From positions 62,001-126,000 of the forward strand of contig NZ_JALMUV010000005.1 of NCBI RefSeq assembly GCF_023155275.1: a stretch of DNA of 64,000 bases, read 5' to 3'. This stretch comes from Streptomyces rhizoryzae (GTDB lineage: Bacteria; Actinomycetota; Actinomycetes; Streptomycetales; Streptomycetaceae). A model generated the notes under the pieces. That model saw nothing but the letters and a program-made list of their open reading frames with translations, did not search any database and had not been told where the DNA came from. The translations under genes and the position numbers were made by a program. The first letter of the stretch is position 1; every line of letters begins with the position of its first letter. Of this stretch, positions 1-9,431 are shown one piece after another.

Positions 1-998
1 AGCTCGCCGGTGTGCCGGGCGTTCGCGGTGACCTCCTCGTCCTCCATCACCGAGAGCACCGCCAGGCCGGCCGCCATCGCCTGGGCGTTGGCACCGAAGC
101 TCGCCGAGTGCACCAGGACGCGGTCCATCGACGAGTAGACCTTCTTGAAGATCCAGTCCTTGCCGAGGGTCGCGCCGACCGGGACGTAGCCGCCGGAGAG
201 CGCCTTGGCGACGCACACCAGGTCCGGTTCCACGCCCTCCTCGTGCTGGTAGGCGAAGAAGTCGCCGGTGCGGCCCAGACCGGTCTGCACCTCGTCGGCG
301 ATCAGCAGCGCCTTGTGGCGGTGCAGCAGTTCCTGGGCGGCGCGCAGGAAGCCGGGCGGCGCGGGGGTGACGCCCTTGCCCTGGATGGGCTCGACGACGA
401 AGGCCGCCACGTCGCCGCGCCCGAGCTCGCGTTCCAGCGCGGCCAGGTCGCCCAGCTCGATGGCGGTGTCCGGGAGCAGCGGGGCGAAGCCGTCCCGGAA
501 GCCGTCCTCGCCGTTGACCGAGAGCGCACCGGTGGTCAGGCCGTGGAAGGCGTGCGCGCAATACAGGACGCGCGGGCGGCCGGTGGCGCGGCGGGCGAAC
601 TTCAGCGCGGTCTCGACGGCCTCGGTACCGCTGTTGCCGAAGAACACCCGGTCCAGGTGGGGCGCGTGGGCCAGCAGCTTCTCGGCGAGCAGACCGGGCA
701 GCGGCGGGCAGTCGAAGCGGGTGAGGTCGGCGAGCTGGGCGTCGAGGACGTCGTGCAGGGCCCGGCGGACGACCGGGTGGTGGCGGCCCAGGCCCATCAC
801 CCCGAAACCGGCGAGCATGTCGAGGTAGTCCTGGCCGTCGGCGTCGTAGAAGTAGGCGCCCTCGGCCCGCTCGTAGACCTTGTCGAAGCCGATGGTGTGC
901 AGCATCCGCGGGAGCTGGTGGTTGAGGTGGCGGGCGTGCAGGGCGTAGCGCTCGGCGCCGCGTTCGGCGAGCAGCCGGTTGAGGTCGAATCCGGACAC
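1..998 (-). CDS. Class III PLP aminotransferase, hopanoid cluster (HpnO-like), 3' end cut off
   Basis: The reading frame starts at a GTG at 998 behind an AAGGAGAA ribosome site and runs off the left edge, so the C-terminus is missing. The translation shows the class III aminotransferase fold: a Gly-rich cofactor region with FGNSGTEAVE, the DEVQTGLGRTG aspartate motif and the VAKALSGGYVP motif carrying the PLP lysine. It follows hpnH by 82 bp on the same strand. In hopanoid producers an aminotransferase of this class (HpnO) aminates the ribosylhopane-derived side chain to aminobacteriohopanetriol. Assignment to that step is inferred from context; the fold itself is clear. Ornithine/acetylornithine aminotransferases are the nearest look-alikes. 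Confidence 0.85.
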   Translation of the reverse strand, partial: MSGFDLNRLLAERGAERYALHARHLNHQLPRMLHTIGFDKVYERAEGAYFYDADGQDYLDMLAGFGVMGLGRHHPVVRRALHDVLDAQLADLTRFDCPPLPGLLAEKLLAHAPHLDRVFFGNSGTEAVETALKFARRATGRPRVLYCAHAFHGLTTGALSVNGEDGFRDGFAPLLPDTAIELGDLAALERELGRGDVAAFVVEPIQGKGVTPAPPGFLRAAQELLHRHKALLIADEVQTGLGRTGDFFAYQHEEGVEPDLVCVAKALSGGYVPVGATLGKDWIFKKVYSSMDRVLVHSASFGANAQAMAAGLAVLSVMEDEEVTANARHTGE

Positions 999-1080
999 GG
1001 GTGTTCTCCTTACGGGCGGTCGGCGGGAACGGGCCGGGGGCGCCGGCGGGCCACCGCCCCCGGCGCCCCCGTGCGGCGCG

Positions 1081-2106
1081 TCACCCGCGGTTGCCGCCGA
1101 CGGTCTCCCGGGCCGCCCGCAGCGACTCCTTCAGGGAGCCCATGGTGGCCAGGACGGCGGTGGGCTCGTAGCCGCAGTGCGCCATGCAGTTGGCGCAGCG
1201 CGGATCCTTGCCGCGGCCGTACTTCTCCCAGTCGGTCTCCTCGATCAGCTCCCGGTACGTGGGGACGTAGCCGTCGCTCATGAGGTAGCAGGGCCGCTGC
1301 CAGCCGAACAGCGAGTAGTTGGGGATCGCCCAGGCGGTGCAGGGGAAGTCCGCCTTGCCCTCCAGGAAATCCAGGAACAGCGGGCTGTGGTTGAGCCGCC
1401 AGCGCCGGCGGTTGCCGCCGGCGAACGCCTTCCGGAACAGCTCCCTGGTCTGCTCCACGCCGAGGAAGTGCTCCTGGTCGGGGGCCTTCTCGTAGGCGTA
1501 GGCCGGCGAGAGCATCATCTCGTCGACCTTCAGGTCGTCGTTGAGGAAGTTCAGGACCTCGATGACGGTCTGCGGGGTGTCGGTGTTGAAGAACGTGGAA
1601 TTGGTGGTGACCCGGAAGCCGCGCCGCTTGGCCTCCTTGATGGCCGCCACCGCCTCGTCGAATACGCCTTCCTTCGCGACGGATTCGTCGTGGCGCTCCC
1701 GCATCCCGTCGATGTGCACCGCGAACGCAAAATACGGCGAGGGCTTGAAATTCGCCATCTTCTTGCGCAGCAGCAGCGCGTTGGTGCACAGGAAGACATA
1801 CTTCCGGCGGGCCACCAGCTGCCGCACGATCTCATCGATCTGCGGGTGCATCAGCGGCTCGCCGCCGGCGATGGACACCATCGGGGCACCGGACTCCAGC
1901 ACCGCCCCGACCGCCTGGGCCACCGGCATCCGCTGCTTGAGGACGCCCGCCGGGTGCTGGATCTTCCCGCAGCCCTCGCACTTCAGATTGCAGGCGAAGA
2001 GCGGCTCCAGTTCGACAATCAGCGGGAACTTCTCCCGCTTGCGCAGCACTTTCTGTTCAAACAGATAGGTCCCGACCCGGATGGACTGGCGGAGCGGCAT
2101 TGCCAT
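1081..2106 (-). CDS. hpnH: Adenosyl-hopene transferase HpnH, radical SAM
   Basis: A 341-residue radical SAM enzyme that attaches the 5'-deoxyadenosyl group to hopene, giving adenosylhopane, the first step of hopanoid side-chain building. The cluster-binding motif CNLKCEGC (CxxxCxxC, Cys39, Cys43, Cys46) is intact and is followed by a GGEPLMHP stretch typical of the family. I chose the ATG at 2106 because AGGAGGT lies 8 bases upstream; a longer frame to 2145 has no comparable site, and an ATG two codons further in is the alternative. It begins 5 bp after the hpnG stop, consistent with a single message. Confidence 0.93.
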   Translation of the reverse strand: MAMPLRQSIRVGTYLFEQKVLRKREKFPLIVELEPLFACNLKCEGCGKIQHPAGVLKQRMPVAQAVGAVLESGAPMVSIAGGEPLMHPQIDEIVRQLVARRKYVFLCTNALLLRKKMANFKPSPYFAFAVHIDGMRERHDESVAKEGVFDEAVAAIKEAKRRGFRVTTNSTFFNTDTPQTVIEVLNFLNDDLKVDEMMLSPAYAYEKAPDQEHFLGVEQTRELFRKAFAGGNRRRWRLNHSPLFLDFLEGKADFPCTAWAIPNYSLFGWQRPCYLMSDGYVPTYRELIEETDWEKYGRGKDPRCANCMAHCGYEPTAVLATMGSLKESLRAARETVGGNRG

Positions 2107-2111
2107 CTGGC

Positions 2112-2768
2112 TCACCTCCTGGAGAGCAGCAAAGAACGGTGCCATTCAAAGAAAACAGGAAATACCGAGCGCAGCACGCGGAAGGCAGATATTCCACCGC
2201 GCAGCGTCCCGATGCGCACGAGTTCGTGTTCCGGGGCGTCCACGACCACCCGGACGGCGGCAACCGCGGGGCTGCCGCGGCGCACCGCCGTCCGGAGCGT
2301 GGCGGCGGACTCCATGTCCACCGCGAGGGCTCCCTGGGCGTGCAGGGCGGCCCGCTCGGCGCCGCGTACGACGTGGTCGGCGCCGCACAGCAGCCCCGTG
2401 TGCACCCGCAGGCCGCGGGCCCGCAGGGCGGCCACCAGCGGGGCATTGTCCCGGCAGGGCACCTCGGGGGCGCCGGGGCGGTGGCCGCGGGTGGCGGCGG
2501 CGACGACCACGTCCCCGGGCCGCATCCCGGGGGCGAGCCCGGCGCAGAACCCGCTGGCCACCACCGGGGCGCCCGCGGTGGCCGCACCCGGGGCCAGGGC
2601 GGCGGTCAGGGCCCGTTCGGCGGCCTGGGGGCCCATGCCGGTGCGGAGGGTGACCGCGGGCGGGCCCGCCGCGCCGCGCTCACCGCCCCGCAGCGCGAAC
2701 CGTTCGATGCCGAGCGCGCAGGCGACCAGCAGCGGCGGATCCGCGTCCGGCGGGGGCCGTCCCGGCAT
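2112..2768 (-). CDS. hpnG: Adenosylhopane nucleosidase/phosphorylase HpnG
   Basis: A 218-residue protein of the nucleoside phosphorylase (PNP/UDP) superfamily. It is expected to remove adenine from adenosylhopane to give ribosylhopane or its phosphate. Visible family features are the RTGMGPQAAE phosphate/base pocket, GFCAGLAPGMRPGD and the AVDMESAA motif near residue 145, where the glutamate contacts the ribose. Its ATG overlaps the stop of the cyclase gene by one base (TGATG), indicating translational coupling. Placement between shc and hpnH is the usual hopanoid order. A longer GTG frame to 2888 overlaps the cyclase deeply and is unlikely. Confidence 0.9.
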   Translation of the reverse strand: MPGRPPPDADPPLLVACALGIERFALRGGERGAAGPPAVTLRTGMGPQAAERALTAALAPGAATAGAPVVASGFCAGLAPGMRPGDVVVAAATRGHRPGAPEVPCRDNAPLVAALRARGLRVHTGLLCGADHVVRGAERAALHAQGALAVDMESAATLRTAVRRGSPAVAAVRVVVDAPEHELVRIGTLRGGISAFRVLRSVFPVFFEWHRSLLLSRR

Positions 2769-4801
2769 CAGGCCCCCACCGGTGCCGCGGCGGCCCCGGC
2801 GGTGGCCGGCCCGCCGTGCACGTAGCGGCCCAGCGCGGTCAGCGGGAAGACCTGGCGGTAGAGGTGGTAGTTGATGGAGAAGTCCCACGGGAAGCCGGTG
2901 CCGGTGAAGTACGGCTCGTCCCAGGAGCCGTCCGGCCGCTGGGCCTCGACCAGCCAGCGCACCCCGCGGCGCACCGCCTCGCTCTCCCGTTCACCGGCCG
3001 CCAGCAGCGCCATCAGCGCCCAGGCGGTCTGCGAGGGCGTGGAGGCGCCGCGCCCGGCCCACTTCTCCTTGTCCTGGTAGGAGCGCTGGTCCTCGCCCCA
3101 GCCGCCGTCGTCGTTCTGCACCCGCTCCAGCCAGTCGACGGCCCGCCGGACGGCCGGGTGCGAGGCGGGGATCCCGGCGGCGACGAGGGCGGGCAGCACC
3201 GAGCCGGTGCCGTAGACGTAGTTGGTGCCCCACCGCCCGAACCACGCGCCGCTGGGCTCCTGTTGGGCCAGCAGCCAGGCGACGCCGCGGCGGGTGCGCG
3301 GGTCGTGGGCCTTGCCGACCTCTGCGAGCATCTCGACGACATGGCCGGTGACGTCGGCCGACGGCGGGTCGATGACCTCGCCGAAGTCGCAGAACGGCAG
3401 GCGGTCGGGGAACGGGCTGGTGTTGTCGGCGTCGAACGCGCCCCAGGCGCCGTTCCCCGACTGCATCCCCACGTTCCACCGCACGCCGCGGTCGATGGCG
3501 TCCGCGATCCGCTGCGGGTCGGGGTGCCGGACCCGGCGCAGCGCCAGCACCACCTCAGCGGTGTCGTCGATGTCCGGGTAGTTGTCGTTGTGGAACTCGA
3601 ACGCCCAGCCGCCGGGCGGGAGTTGGGGGCGGCGCACGGACCAGTCGCCGGGCCGGCCGATCTGCTCGCCGAGCATCCAGTCGGCGGCCTTGACCAGCTG
3701 CGGGTGGTCGGCGGGCACCCCGGCATCGGCCAGCGCGATGGTCGCCAGGCAGGTGTCCCAGACCGGGGACTGGCACGCCTCGATCATCCGGGCGCCGTCC
3801 TCGCGCCACACCGCGAACCGGTCCAGGGACGCCAGGCCCTCGCGCAGCACCGGGTGGTCGAGGTCGTAGCCGAGCAGATGCAGGGCGATGAGGGAGTAGA
3901 CGGCCGGCGGCTGGATGCCACCCCAGCAGCCGTCGTTCTCCTGCCGCTCGATGATCCAGCGGGCGGCCGCGCGCATCGCGGCGGCCCGCGGCCGGCGGAG
4001 GGCGACCTTGTGGTAGAGGTGCAGCGCCTTGTCCAGCCGCTGGAAGAGGCCGTCCCAGCTGGTGACGCGGGCCGTCGGCCGCGGCGGGGCGGGGTCGGCC
4101 GGGTCGGTGTGCAGCTCGTCCAGGGCGAACGGCGCCGGGCGGACCGGGCGCTTGGCCGAGACGATGGTGAGCGGGACGATGGTCTGCCGGGCCCAGCAGC
4201 CGAAGGCGTAGATGCTGAGCGGGAACCACTTGGGGAGGTAGATCAGCTCCGGCGGGAGTTCGGGCAGGTCGTCCCACTTCCACCAGCCGAAGAGGGCGAG
4301 CCAGATCCGGGTGAAGACGCGGGAGGCGGCGATACCGCCCCGGGCGCGGATCCAGGCGGCGGCGGTGGCCATGTGCGGGGCGCCCGGCGCGTCGCCGGCC
4401 AGCCGCAGCGCGACGTACGCCTCGATCGTGGTGGAGAGTTCGCCGGGGCCGCCGTGGAAGGTGGCCCAGGTGCCGTCCGGACGCTGCTCACCCCGGATGA
4501 AGCGGGCGGCGGCCTCGGTGACGGCCGGGTCCTGGATGCCCAGGAACTGACGGAGCAGCAGGTCCTCGGCGTCCATCGTGACATTGGTGGCCAGGTCGCC
4601 CTTCCACCAGCCGGCGGGGTCCTGGCGGGCGAGCAGGTGCTCGGTGGCGCGGGCGGTGGCCTCCCGCGCGGCGTCCGCCGTGTTCCGCAGGACGGCGGTG
4701 CGCGCTCCGCCGGCCGGCGCGGCTGCGGCTTCGGCGGCATCGGTGGCCGAGGCGCCCCGGGGCGGGAGGGCCCCGGTGCTGCCGTCGGTCGTCGCTGTCA
4801 T
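2768..4801 (-). CDS. shc: Squalene-hopene cyclase
   Basis: A 677-residue membrane-associated triterpene cyclase converting squalene to hopene and hopanol. The protonating DXDDTA motif is DIDDTA at residues 410-415. Several QW-type repeats are visible, for example QNDDGGWGEDQ and QRPDGSWDEPY near the C-terminus. Length is normal; an Ala-rich N-terminal tail of about 40 residues is poorly conserved in the family. The ATG at 4801 follows a GAAGGGGAA site. It sits 107 bp downstream of the prenyl synthase gene and is coupled to hpnG. This is the committed step of the cluster. Confidence 0.97.
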   Translation of the reverse strand: MTATTDGSTGALPPRGASATDAAEAAAAPAGGARTAVLRNTADAAREATARATEHLLARQDPAGWWKGDLATNVTMDAEDLLLRQFLGIQDPAVTEAAARFIRGEQRPDGTWATFHGGPGELSTTIEAYVALRLAGDAPGAPHMATAAAWIRARGGIAASRVFTRIWLALFGWWKWDDLPELPPELIYLPKWFPLSIYAFGCWARQTIVPLTIVSAKRPVRPAPFALDELHTDPADPAPPRPTARVTSWDGLFQRLDKALHLYHKVALRRPRAAAMRAAARWIIERQENDGCWGGIQPPAVYSLIALHLLGYDLDHPVLREGLASLDRFAVWREDGARMIEACQSPVWDTCLATIALADAGVPADHPQLVKAADWMLGEQIGRPGDWSVRRPQLPPGGWAFEFHNDNYPDIDDTAEVVLALRRVRHPDPQRIADAIDRGVRWNVGMQSGNGAWGAFDADNTSPFPDRLPFCDFGEVIDPPSADVTGHVVEMLAEVGKAHDPRTRRGVAWLLAQQEPSGAWFGRWGTNYVYGTGSVLPALVAAGIPASHPAVRRAVDWLERVQNDDGGWGEDQRSYQDKEKWAGRGASTPSQTAWALMALLAAGERESEAVRRGVRWLVEAQRPDGSWDEPYFTGTGFPWDFSINYHLYRQVFPLTALGRYVHGGPATAGAAAAPVGA

Positions 4802-4908
4802 GGCTTCCCCTTCTGCAGTGAACCGTCAATGCGTGGTCAGGGATTCCGTCGGCCGGTGCGCGGTGCGGCACCGGCCGGCGACTGCGAGCTAGTGCGTGGC
4901 GGCGGTCC

Positions 4909-6024
4909 TCATCTCTCTCGTACGACGACGAAGTCCGCGAGCGCGACGAGCTCGCCGCGGATCTTCTCGGGCATCTCGATCTCGTCCAGGGCGGCGATCG
5001 CGGTGGCGTGCTGGCGGCGGGCCTCCTGGGAGGTCCACTCGCGGCCGCCGGCCTCCTCGATCAACGCCGCGCGGGAGGCGAACTCTTCCTCGGTGAAGTC
5101 GGCGATCTCGGTCTCGGTCTTCTTGGCGTCGGCCGCCAGGATCCGGGCGAGCCGCTCGGAGGCCGGACCGCCGGCCGCCAGTGCGGCCACGACCGGCAGC
5201 GACTTCTTGCGCTGCCGCAGGTCGCTCCAGGTCTGCTTGCCGGTGGCGTCCGGGTCGCCCCAGATGCCCAGCAGGTCGTCGACGGCCTGGAAGGCGAGGC
5301 CGAGGTGGTAGCCGTACCGCTCCAGGATGTCGGCGGTGCGGTCGTCGGCGCCGCCGAGCACCGCACCGATGGAGACCGCGCAGGCGAGCAGCGCGCCGGT
5401 CTTGTTGCCCTCCATCTCCAGGCACTCCTCGACGGTGACCCGCTCGCGGTGCTCGTAGGAGATGTCCTGGGCCTGGCCGTCGATCAGCTTGCGGGTGGCC
5501 AGGGTCAGCCGGCGGGTGGCGCGGCCGGCGTCGACCGTGCCGAGCTCCAGCAGTATCTCGTTGGCCAGCGCGAACAGCGCGTCGCCGACCAGGATGGCCT
5601 GCGCCGGGCCGTGCACCTTCCACACCGTGTCGCGGTGCCGGCGCTGCTCGTCACCGTCCATCAGGTCATCGTGCAGCAACGAGAAGTTGTGCACCAGCTC
5701 GACGGCGACCGCGCCCGGCACCCCGGTCTCGGGGGCGGCGCCGGCCACCTCGGCGGAGAGCAGCGCGAGCGCGGGGCGGACCGCCTTGCCGCCGTCCCCG
5801 GCACTGGGGTTGCCGGCCGCGTCGATCCAGCCGAAGTGGTAGGCGGCGACGGTGTCCATGGGAGGGGCGAGTCTGGCCACGGCGGCACGCAGCACGGGAG
5901 TGGCGAGTGTCCGCCCGCGCTCCAGCAGCGCGGTGACGCTCGCGGTGTCGATAGCCGGGGAAGCCACGGTTTCTCCTCTGTTTCCGATGCTCGTGCTCGT
6001 GCGAGCGCGCGTACGCGGTGTCAT
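4909..6024 (-). CDS. Polyprenyl (farnesyl-type) diphosphate synthase
   Basis: A trans-isoprenyl diphosphate synthase of 371 residues that condenses IPP with allylic diphosphates, most probably supplying FPP to HpnD. The first Asp-rich motif is DDLMD (residues 119-123) and the second is DDLLGIWGD (from residue 249), so both metal sites are intact. The ATG at 6024 has GAGGAGG upstream, overlapping the hpnE stop. A GTG at 5967 also has an excellent AGAGGAGAAACC site, so a form 19 residues shorter is equally possible. Product chain length cannot be read from the sequence; FPP is inferred from the neighbours. Confidence 0.9.
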   Translation of the reverse strand: MTPRTRARTSTSIGNRGETVASPAIDTASVTALLERGRTLATPVLRAAVARLAPPMDTVAAYHFGWIDAAGNPSAGDGGKAVRPALALLSAEVAGAAPETGVPGAVAVELVHNFSLLHDDLMDGDEQRRHRDTVWKVHGPAQAILVGDALFALANEILLELGTVDAGRATRRLTLATRKLIDGQAQDISYEHRERVTVEECLEMEGNKTGALLACAVSIGAVLGGADDRTADILERYGYHLGLAFQAVDDLLGIWGDPDATGKQTWSDLRQRKKSLPVVAALAAGGPASERLARILAADAKKTETEIADFTEEEFASRAALIEEAGGREWTSQEARRQHATAIAALDEIEMPEKIRGELVALADFVVVRER

Positions 6025-6033
6025 GCCGCCTCC

Positions 6034-7485
6034 TCAGGGCAACCGGCCCGGAGGGCAGCCGAGTTCGGTGAGCGCCTCGCGGGCGGCGGCGGTGCCGCTG
6101 CGCACAGCGCTCTCCATCGTCGCGGGCCACCCGGTGGCGGTCCACGCACCGGCCAGGAACAGGCCGGGGACTTGGGTGCGGGCGGCCGGGCGGAGCCGGC
6201 CCACGCCCGGGGCGGGCGCGAAGGTCGCGGTCCGCTCGCGGGTGACGAAGAAGTCGAGGATCCGGGCGCCCCGGGCGGCCGGCAGCAGCCGCTCCAGCTC
6301 GGGGAGGTAGCGGGCGCGGAGTTTGCCGACCGGCTGGTCGATCTCCTCCTGCGCGGCGGACTGCGAGAGGGCCAGGTACTGGCTGCGCCGGTGGCCGTCG
6401 GCGCGGGCCAGGCCCGAGGGGCCGGTGCGGTCGAAGACCCACTGGACCGGGGAGCCGAGCGCGGCGAAGAACGGGCGGCGCAGTACCGGGCGGTCGTAGA
6501 CCACGTGGACGTTGAGGATCGGCGCGGTGCCGATGTCCAGCAGCCGGTCCCGGTCGGGCAGCGCGCCGTCGGGCAGCAGGCCGTGCGCCTCGCGCTGCGG
6601 TACGGCCAGCACGACGGTGTCGGCGGTGAGCGTCCGGCCGCCGTGCGGGCCGCTGCCCACCGCGACCCGCCAGCCGTCGCCGTCCCCGTCGCGGGTGACG
6701 GCGGTGGCCCGGGTGCGCAGCGCGACCTGGACACCGGCCTCGCGCAGTGCGGCGCCGGCGAGGGTGTCGTGGAGGTCGCCGAGCGGGACGCGGGCCCGGC
6801 CGATGTCGGCGGCGCCGGGGGCGGAGAGCAGTCCGGTCTTGAAGACCTTGGCGGCCAGGCCCAGCGAGACGTCGCCGGCGGTCGCGTTGAGGGTGGCGAC
6901 GCCGACCAGGTCCCACAGCGCCTCGACGGCGCGCGGCGACTGGCCGTGGCGGCGCAGCCAGCTGCCGAAGTCGGTGGCGTCCAGGGCGGGGTCGTCCAGG
7001 TCCAGGCGGCCCAGGGCGAGGGTGGCGCGCACCACCCCGGCGCGCTCGGCGGGTGAGAGGTGCGGGTAGCAGGCCAGGCTCTTGGCGAGGTGGAGCGGGA
7101 CCGGCAGGGCGGTGCGGCGCAGCCGGCCGAGCCGGGGCCGGCCGCCGGCGCCCACGGCGTCCAGGACGGGGACGTCCAGGCGGTCCTGGAGGGGGGCGAG
7201 GTGGTGCCCGCCGATCCGCTTCAGGTGGTCGCCGTAGGCGGTGCAGCAGCGGAGGTGGACGTGCTGGCCGTTGTCGACGGTCAGCGGGCCGGCGGCACCG
7301 TCGCGGCGGAAGGAGAAGACCAGGCCGCCCAGGCGCGGGCGGCCCTCGACGAGGGTGACCCGCAGGCCGGCGTCGGCCAGCGCCAGCGCCGCGGTGGTGC
7401 CGGCGAGTCCGCCCCCGATGACCACCGCGGCCGCCCCTTCGGGACGGCCGGGGGCGCGCTCGGACGGCGTGGCTCCCGCGTTCAT
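6034..7485 (-). CDS. hpnE: Hydroxysqualene dehydroxylase HpnE, FAD amine-oxidase-like
   Basis: A 483-residue flavoprotein related to carotenoid desaturases and amine oxidases. It reduces hydroxysqualene to squalene, the last of the three HpnCDE steps. The N-terminal Rossmann signature is VVIGGGLAGTTAA (GGGLAG at residues 24-29), followed by the second FAD strand VTLVEGRPRLGG. The ATG at 7485 has a GGGGAGAG site; an upstream in-frame ATG at 7593 runs into a low-quality sequence. It lies 100 bp after hpnD and 9 bp before the prenyl synthase gene. Confidence 0.92.
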   Translation of the reverse strand: MNAGATPSERAPGRPEGAAAVVIGGGLAGTTAALALADAGLRVTLVEGRPRLGGLVFSFRRDGAAGPLTVDNGQHVHLRCCTAYGDHLKRIGGHHLAPLQDRLDVPVLDAVGAGGRPRLGRLRRTALPVPLHLAKSLACYPHLSPAERAGVVRATLALGRLDLDDPALDATDFGSWLRRHGQSPRAVEALWDLVGVATLNATAGDVSLGLAAKVFKTGLLSAPGAADIGRARVPLGDLHDTLAGAALREAGVQVALRTRATAVTRDGDGDGWRVAVGSGPHGGRTLTADTVVLAVPQREAHGLLPDGALPDRDRLLDIGTAPILNVHVVYDRPVLRRPFFAALGSPVQWVFDRTGPSGLARADGHRRSQYLALSQSAAQEEIDQPVGKLRARYLPELERLLPAARGARILDFFVTRERTATFAPAPGVGRLRPAARTQVPGLFLAGAWTATGWPATMESAVRSGTAAAREALTELGCPPGRLP

Positions 7486-7585
7486 GCGCTCTCCCCCCTC
7501 ACGCCTGTCAAGGACGCCGCCGTCCGGCTCGGGGTTGCCCGCCGCACCGGTGCCGCACCGTGGCCGGTGTACGGGGTCCGGCACC

Positions 7586-8527
7586 TCATCCACGCCTCCT
7601 GACCGCCTGGCGGCGGCCGATCGCCCGGGCGTCGAGCCCGGAGAGCCCGCGCACCGCGACGAACGCCTTCTCCCGGCCGGGCAGCGAGACCCGGCCGCGC
7701 AGCACCGCCTCCGGGTCGGCGGCGATCCGTGTCAGCAGCCGGTGGTAGATACCGGCCATCGCGGCGACGCAGGCACCGCTGCGCCGGTCGAGCATCGGCA
7801 GCAGCCGGAAGCCCTCGGCGAACAGCGCGCGGGCCCGCCGGGCCTCGAACTGCACCAGCCCGGCGAAGTCGGCGCCGGGCGGCGGCACCGGTCCGTCGAA
7901 CCCCGCCGAGCAGCCGAACTTGGCCAGATCCTCGGCCGGCAGGTACGTCCGTCCGTTGCCCGCGTCCTCGCGAACGTCCCTGAGGATATTGGTCAGTTGG
8001 AGCGCGAGCCCGAGCGTATCGGCGTACTCGGGGGCGCGCTCCACATCGAGCGCGCCGGGTACGGTGCCGAACACGCCGAGTGACAACCGGCCGATGGCGC
8101 CGGCCACGCAGCGGCAGTAGACCTTCAGCTCGTCCCAGGTCGCGTAGGTCTCACCGCGGACGTCCGCCAGCACCCCGTCGATCAGCTCGTCCAGCGCGTC
8201 GAGCGGGATGGGGAAGCGCCGGGCGGCGTCGGCCAGCGCGACCGCCACCGGGTCGGTGTCGTCCTCGGCGATCCGGCCGTCCTTGATGCGGGCGAGCAGG
8301 GCGCGGGTGCCTGCCAGGCGGTCCTGCTTGGCGGCCGGCGCCAGGTCGCCGTCGCCGATGTCGTCCACCCGGCGGGAGAAGGCGTAGAGCGCCGACATGG
8401 CCTGCCGCCGGTCGGCCGGCAGCAGCCGGATCCCGTACGCGAAGTTGCGCGCCTGCTGGCCGGTGACCGCTTCGCAGTAGCGGTACGCAGCGAGCACCGG
8501 CGCGGACATCTGTGCGGTTGCCTCCAC
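7586..8527 (-). CDS. hpnD: Presqualene diphosphate synthase HpnD
   Basis: A 313-residue head-to-head prenyl transferase of the squalene/phytoene synthase family, joining two FPP to presqualene diphosphate. Both Asp motifs are present: DDIGD at residues 55-59 and NILRDVRED at 180-188, with YLPAEDL after it. I set the start at the GTG at 8527, 7 bp after the hpnC stop and behind an AGAGGGGTGA site; an ATG six codons further in is the alternative. HpnC next door is a paralogue, and the NILRDVRED form marks this copy as the HpnD type. Confidence 0.92.
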   Translation of the reverse strand: MEATAQMSAPVLAAYRYCEAVTGQQARNFAYGIRLLPADRRQAMSALYAFSRRVDDIGDGDLAPAAKQDRLAGTRALLARIKDGRIAEDDTDPVAVALADAARRFPIPLDALDELIDGVLADVRGETYATWDELKVYCRCVAGAIGRLSLGVFGTVPGALDVERAPEYADTLGLALQLTNILRDVREDAGNGRTYLPAEDLAKFGCSAGFDGPVPPPGADFAGLVQFEARRARALFAEGFRLLPMLDRRSGACVAAMAGIYHRLLTRIAADPEAVLRGRVSLPGREKAFVAVRGLSGLDARAIGRRQAVRRRG

Positions 8528-8534
8528 GGTCGAC

Positions 8535-9431
8535 TCACCCCTCTCGTCGCAGTGTCGCCCCGACCTCGCGCAGCAGGCTGAGCCTGGTCGGCTTCGGCGG
8601 GCCGGCGAGGACGTCGTGATCGGCGGCCGCGACCGCCTGGAGCGCGGCGCGCCCCCCGGCCACGAAGCCGGCCAGCAGCAGCCGGAGCCTGCCCTGCACG
8701 CTGCCCACCAGGGGCGCGCCCTCGTCCAGCAGCCGGCCGGCGCGCTCCGCCTCGAACGCGATGAGGGCGCGCACCGGCGCCCCCGCGCTGGGCGCGGCCA
8801 GGTCGTCCTCGGTGACGCCGAAGCGCTTGAGGTCCTCGGCGGGGAGGTAGACCCGGTCCCGGCCGAGGTCCTCGGCGACGTCCTGGATGTGCTCGACGAG
8901 CTGGAGGGCGGTGCAGATGGCGTCGGAGAGCCGGACGCGCTCGGGGCTGGAGGTGCCGGTGACGCCGAGGACGAGCCGCCCGACGGGGTTGGCCGACAGC
9001 TCGCAGTAGGCGGCGAGGTCACCGTAGGTGGCGTAGCGGCTGATGCGCTGGTCCTGGCGGTTGGCCTCGATCAGGCCGAGGAAGGGCTCGGGGGTGAGCG
9101 CGCAGCGGCGGACGGTGGGGCCCAGGCGGCGCATCAGCGGGTGCTTGGGGCCGGGGGCGCGGTCGCTGAAGACCCGGTGCAGGTCCGCTTCGAGGGCGTC
9201 CAGCAGCGCGGGCCGGTCGTCGTAGCGCTCGCGGTCCAGGCCGAGCAGGACGGCGTCGCCGCCACCGGGGGCGAGGTCGCCGTCACCGATGTCGTCGACG
9301 AGCCGGGCGAAGCCGTAGAGGGCCATCAGATCGGCGCGCCAGGCGCGGGGCAGGAAGAACGGCGCGACCGGGAAATTCTCGTGCGCGGCCTGATCGAGCA
9401 CGGTGCGCGTGTGGTCCCTCCTGCCACTCAC
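8535..9431 (-). CDS. hpnC: Hydroxysqualene synthase HpnC
   Basis: A 298-residue paralogue of HpnD that converts presqualene diphosphate to hydroxysqualene. It carries DDIGD at residues 46-50 and the divergent second motif EHIQDVAEDLGRDR, which is characteristic of HpnC. The HENFPVAPFFLPRAWR entry region is also typical. I prefer the GTG at 9431, which has GGAGG six bases upstream, over a GTG at 9482 without any ribosome site. It is the first gene of the hopanoid operon, and its promoter must lie in the roughly 400 bp upstream. Confidence 0.92.
   Translation of the reverse strand: MSGRRDHTRTVLDQAAHENFPVAPFFLPRAWRADLMALYGFARLVDDIGDGDLAPGGGDAVLLGLDRERYDDRPALLDALEADLHRVFSDRAPGPKHPLMRRLGPTVRRCALTPEPFLGLIEANRQDQRISRYATYGDLAAYCELSANPVGRLVLGVTGTSSPERVRLSDAICTALQLVEHIQDVAEDLGRDRVYLPAEDLKRFGVTEDDLAAPSAGAPVRALIAFEAERAGRLLDEGAPLVGSVQGRLRLLLAGFVAGGRAALQAVAAADHDVLAGPPKPTRLSLLREVGATLRREG

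Noticed and set aside
12..1283. Long plus-strand open frame at the left edge
   Set aside because: It is the mirror of the aminotransferase gene on the other strand; the translation is Gly/Arg/Val-rich with no fold, and the minus-strand product is a clear class III aminotransferase.
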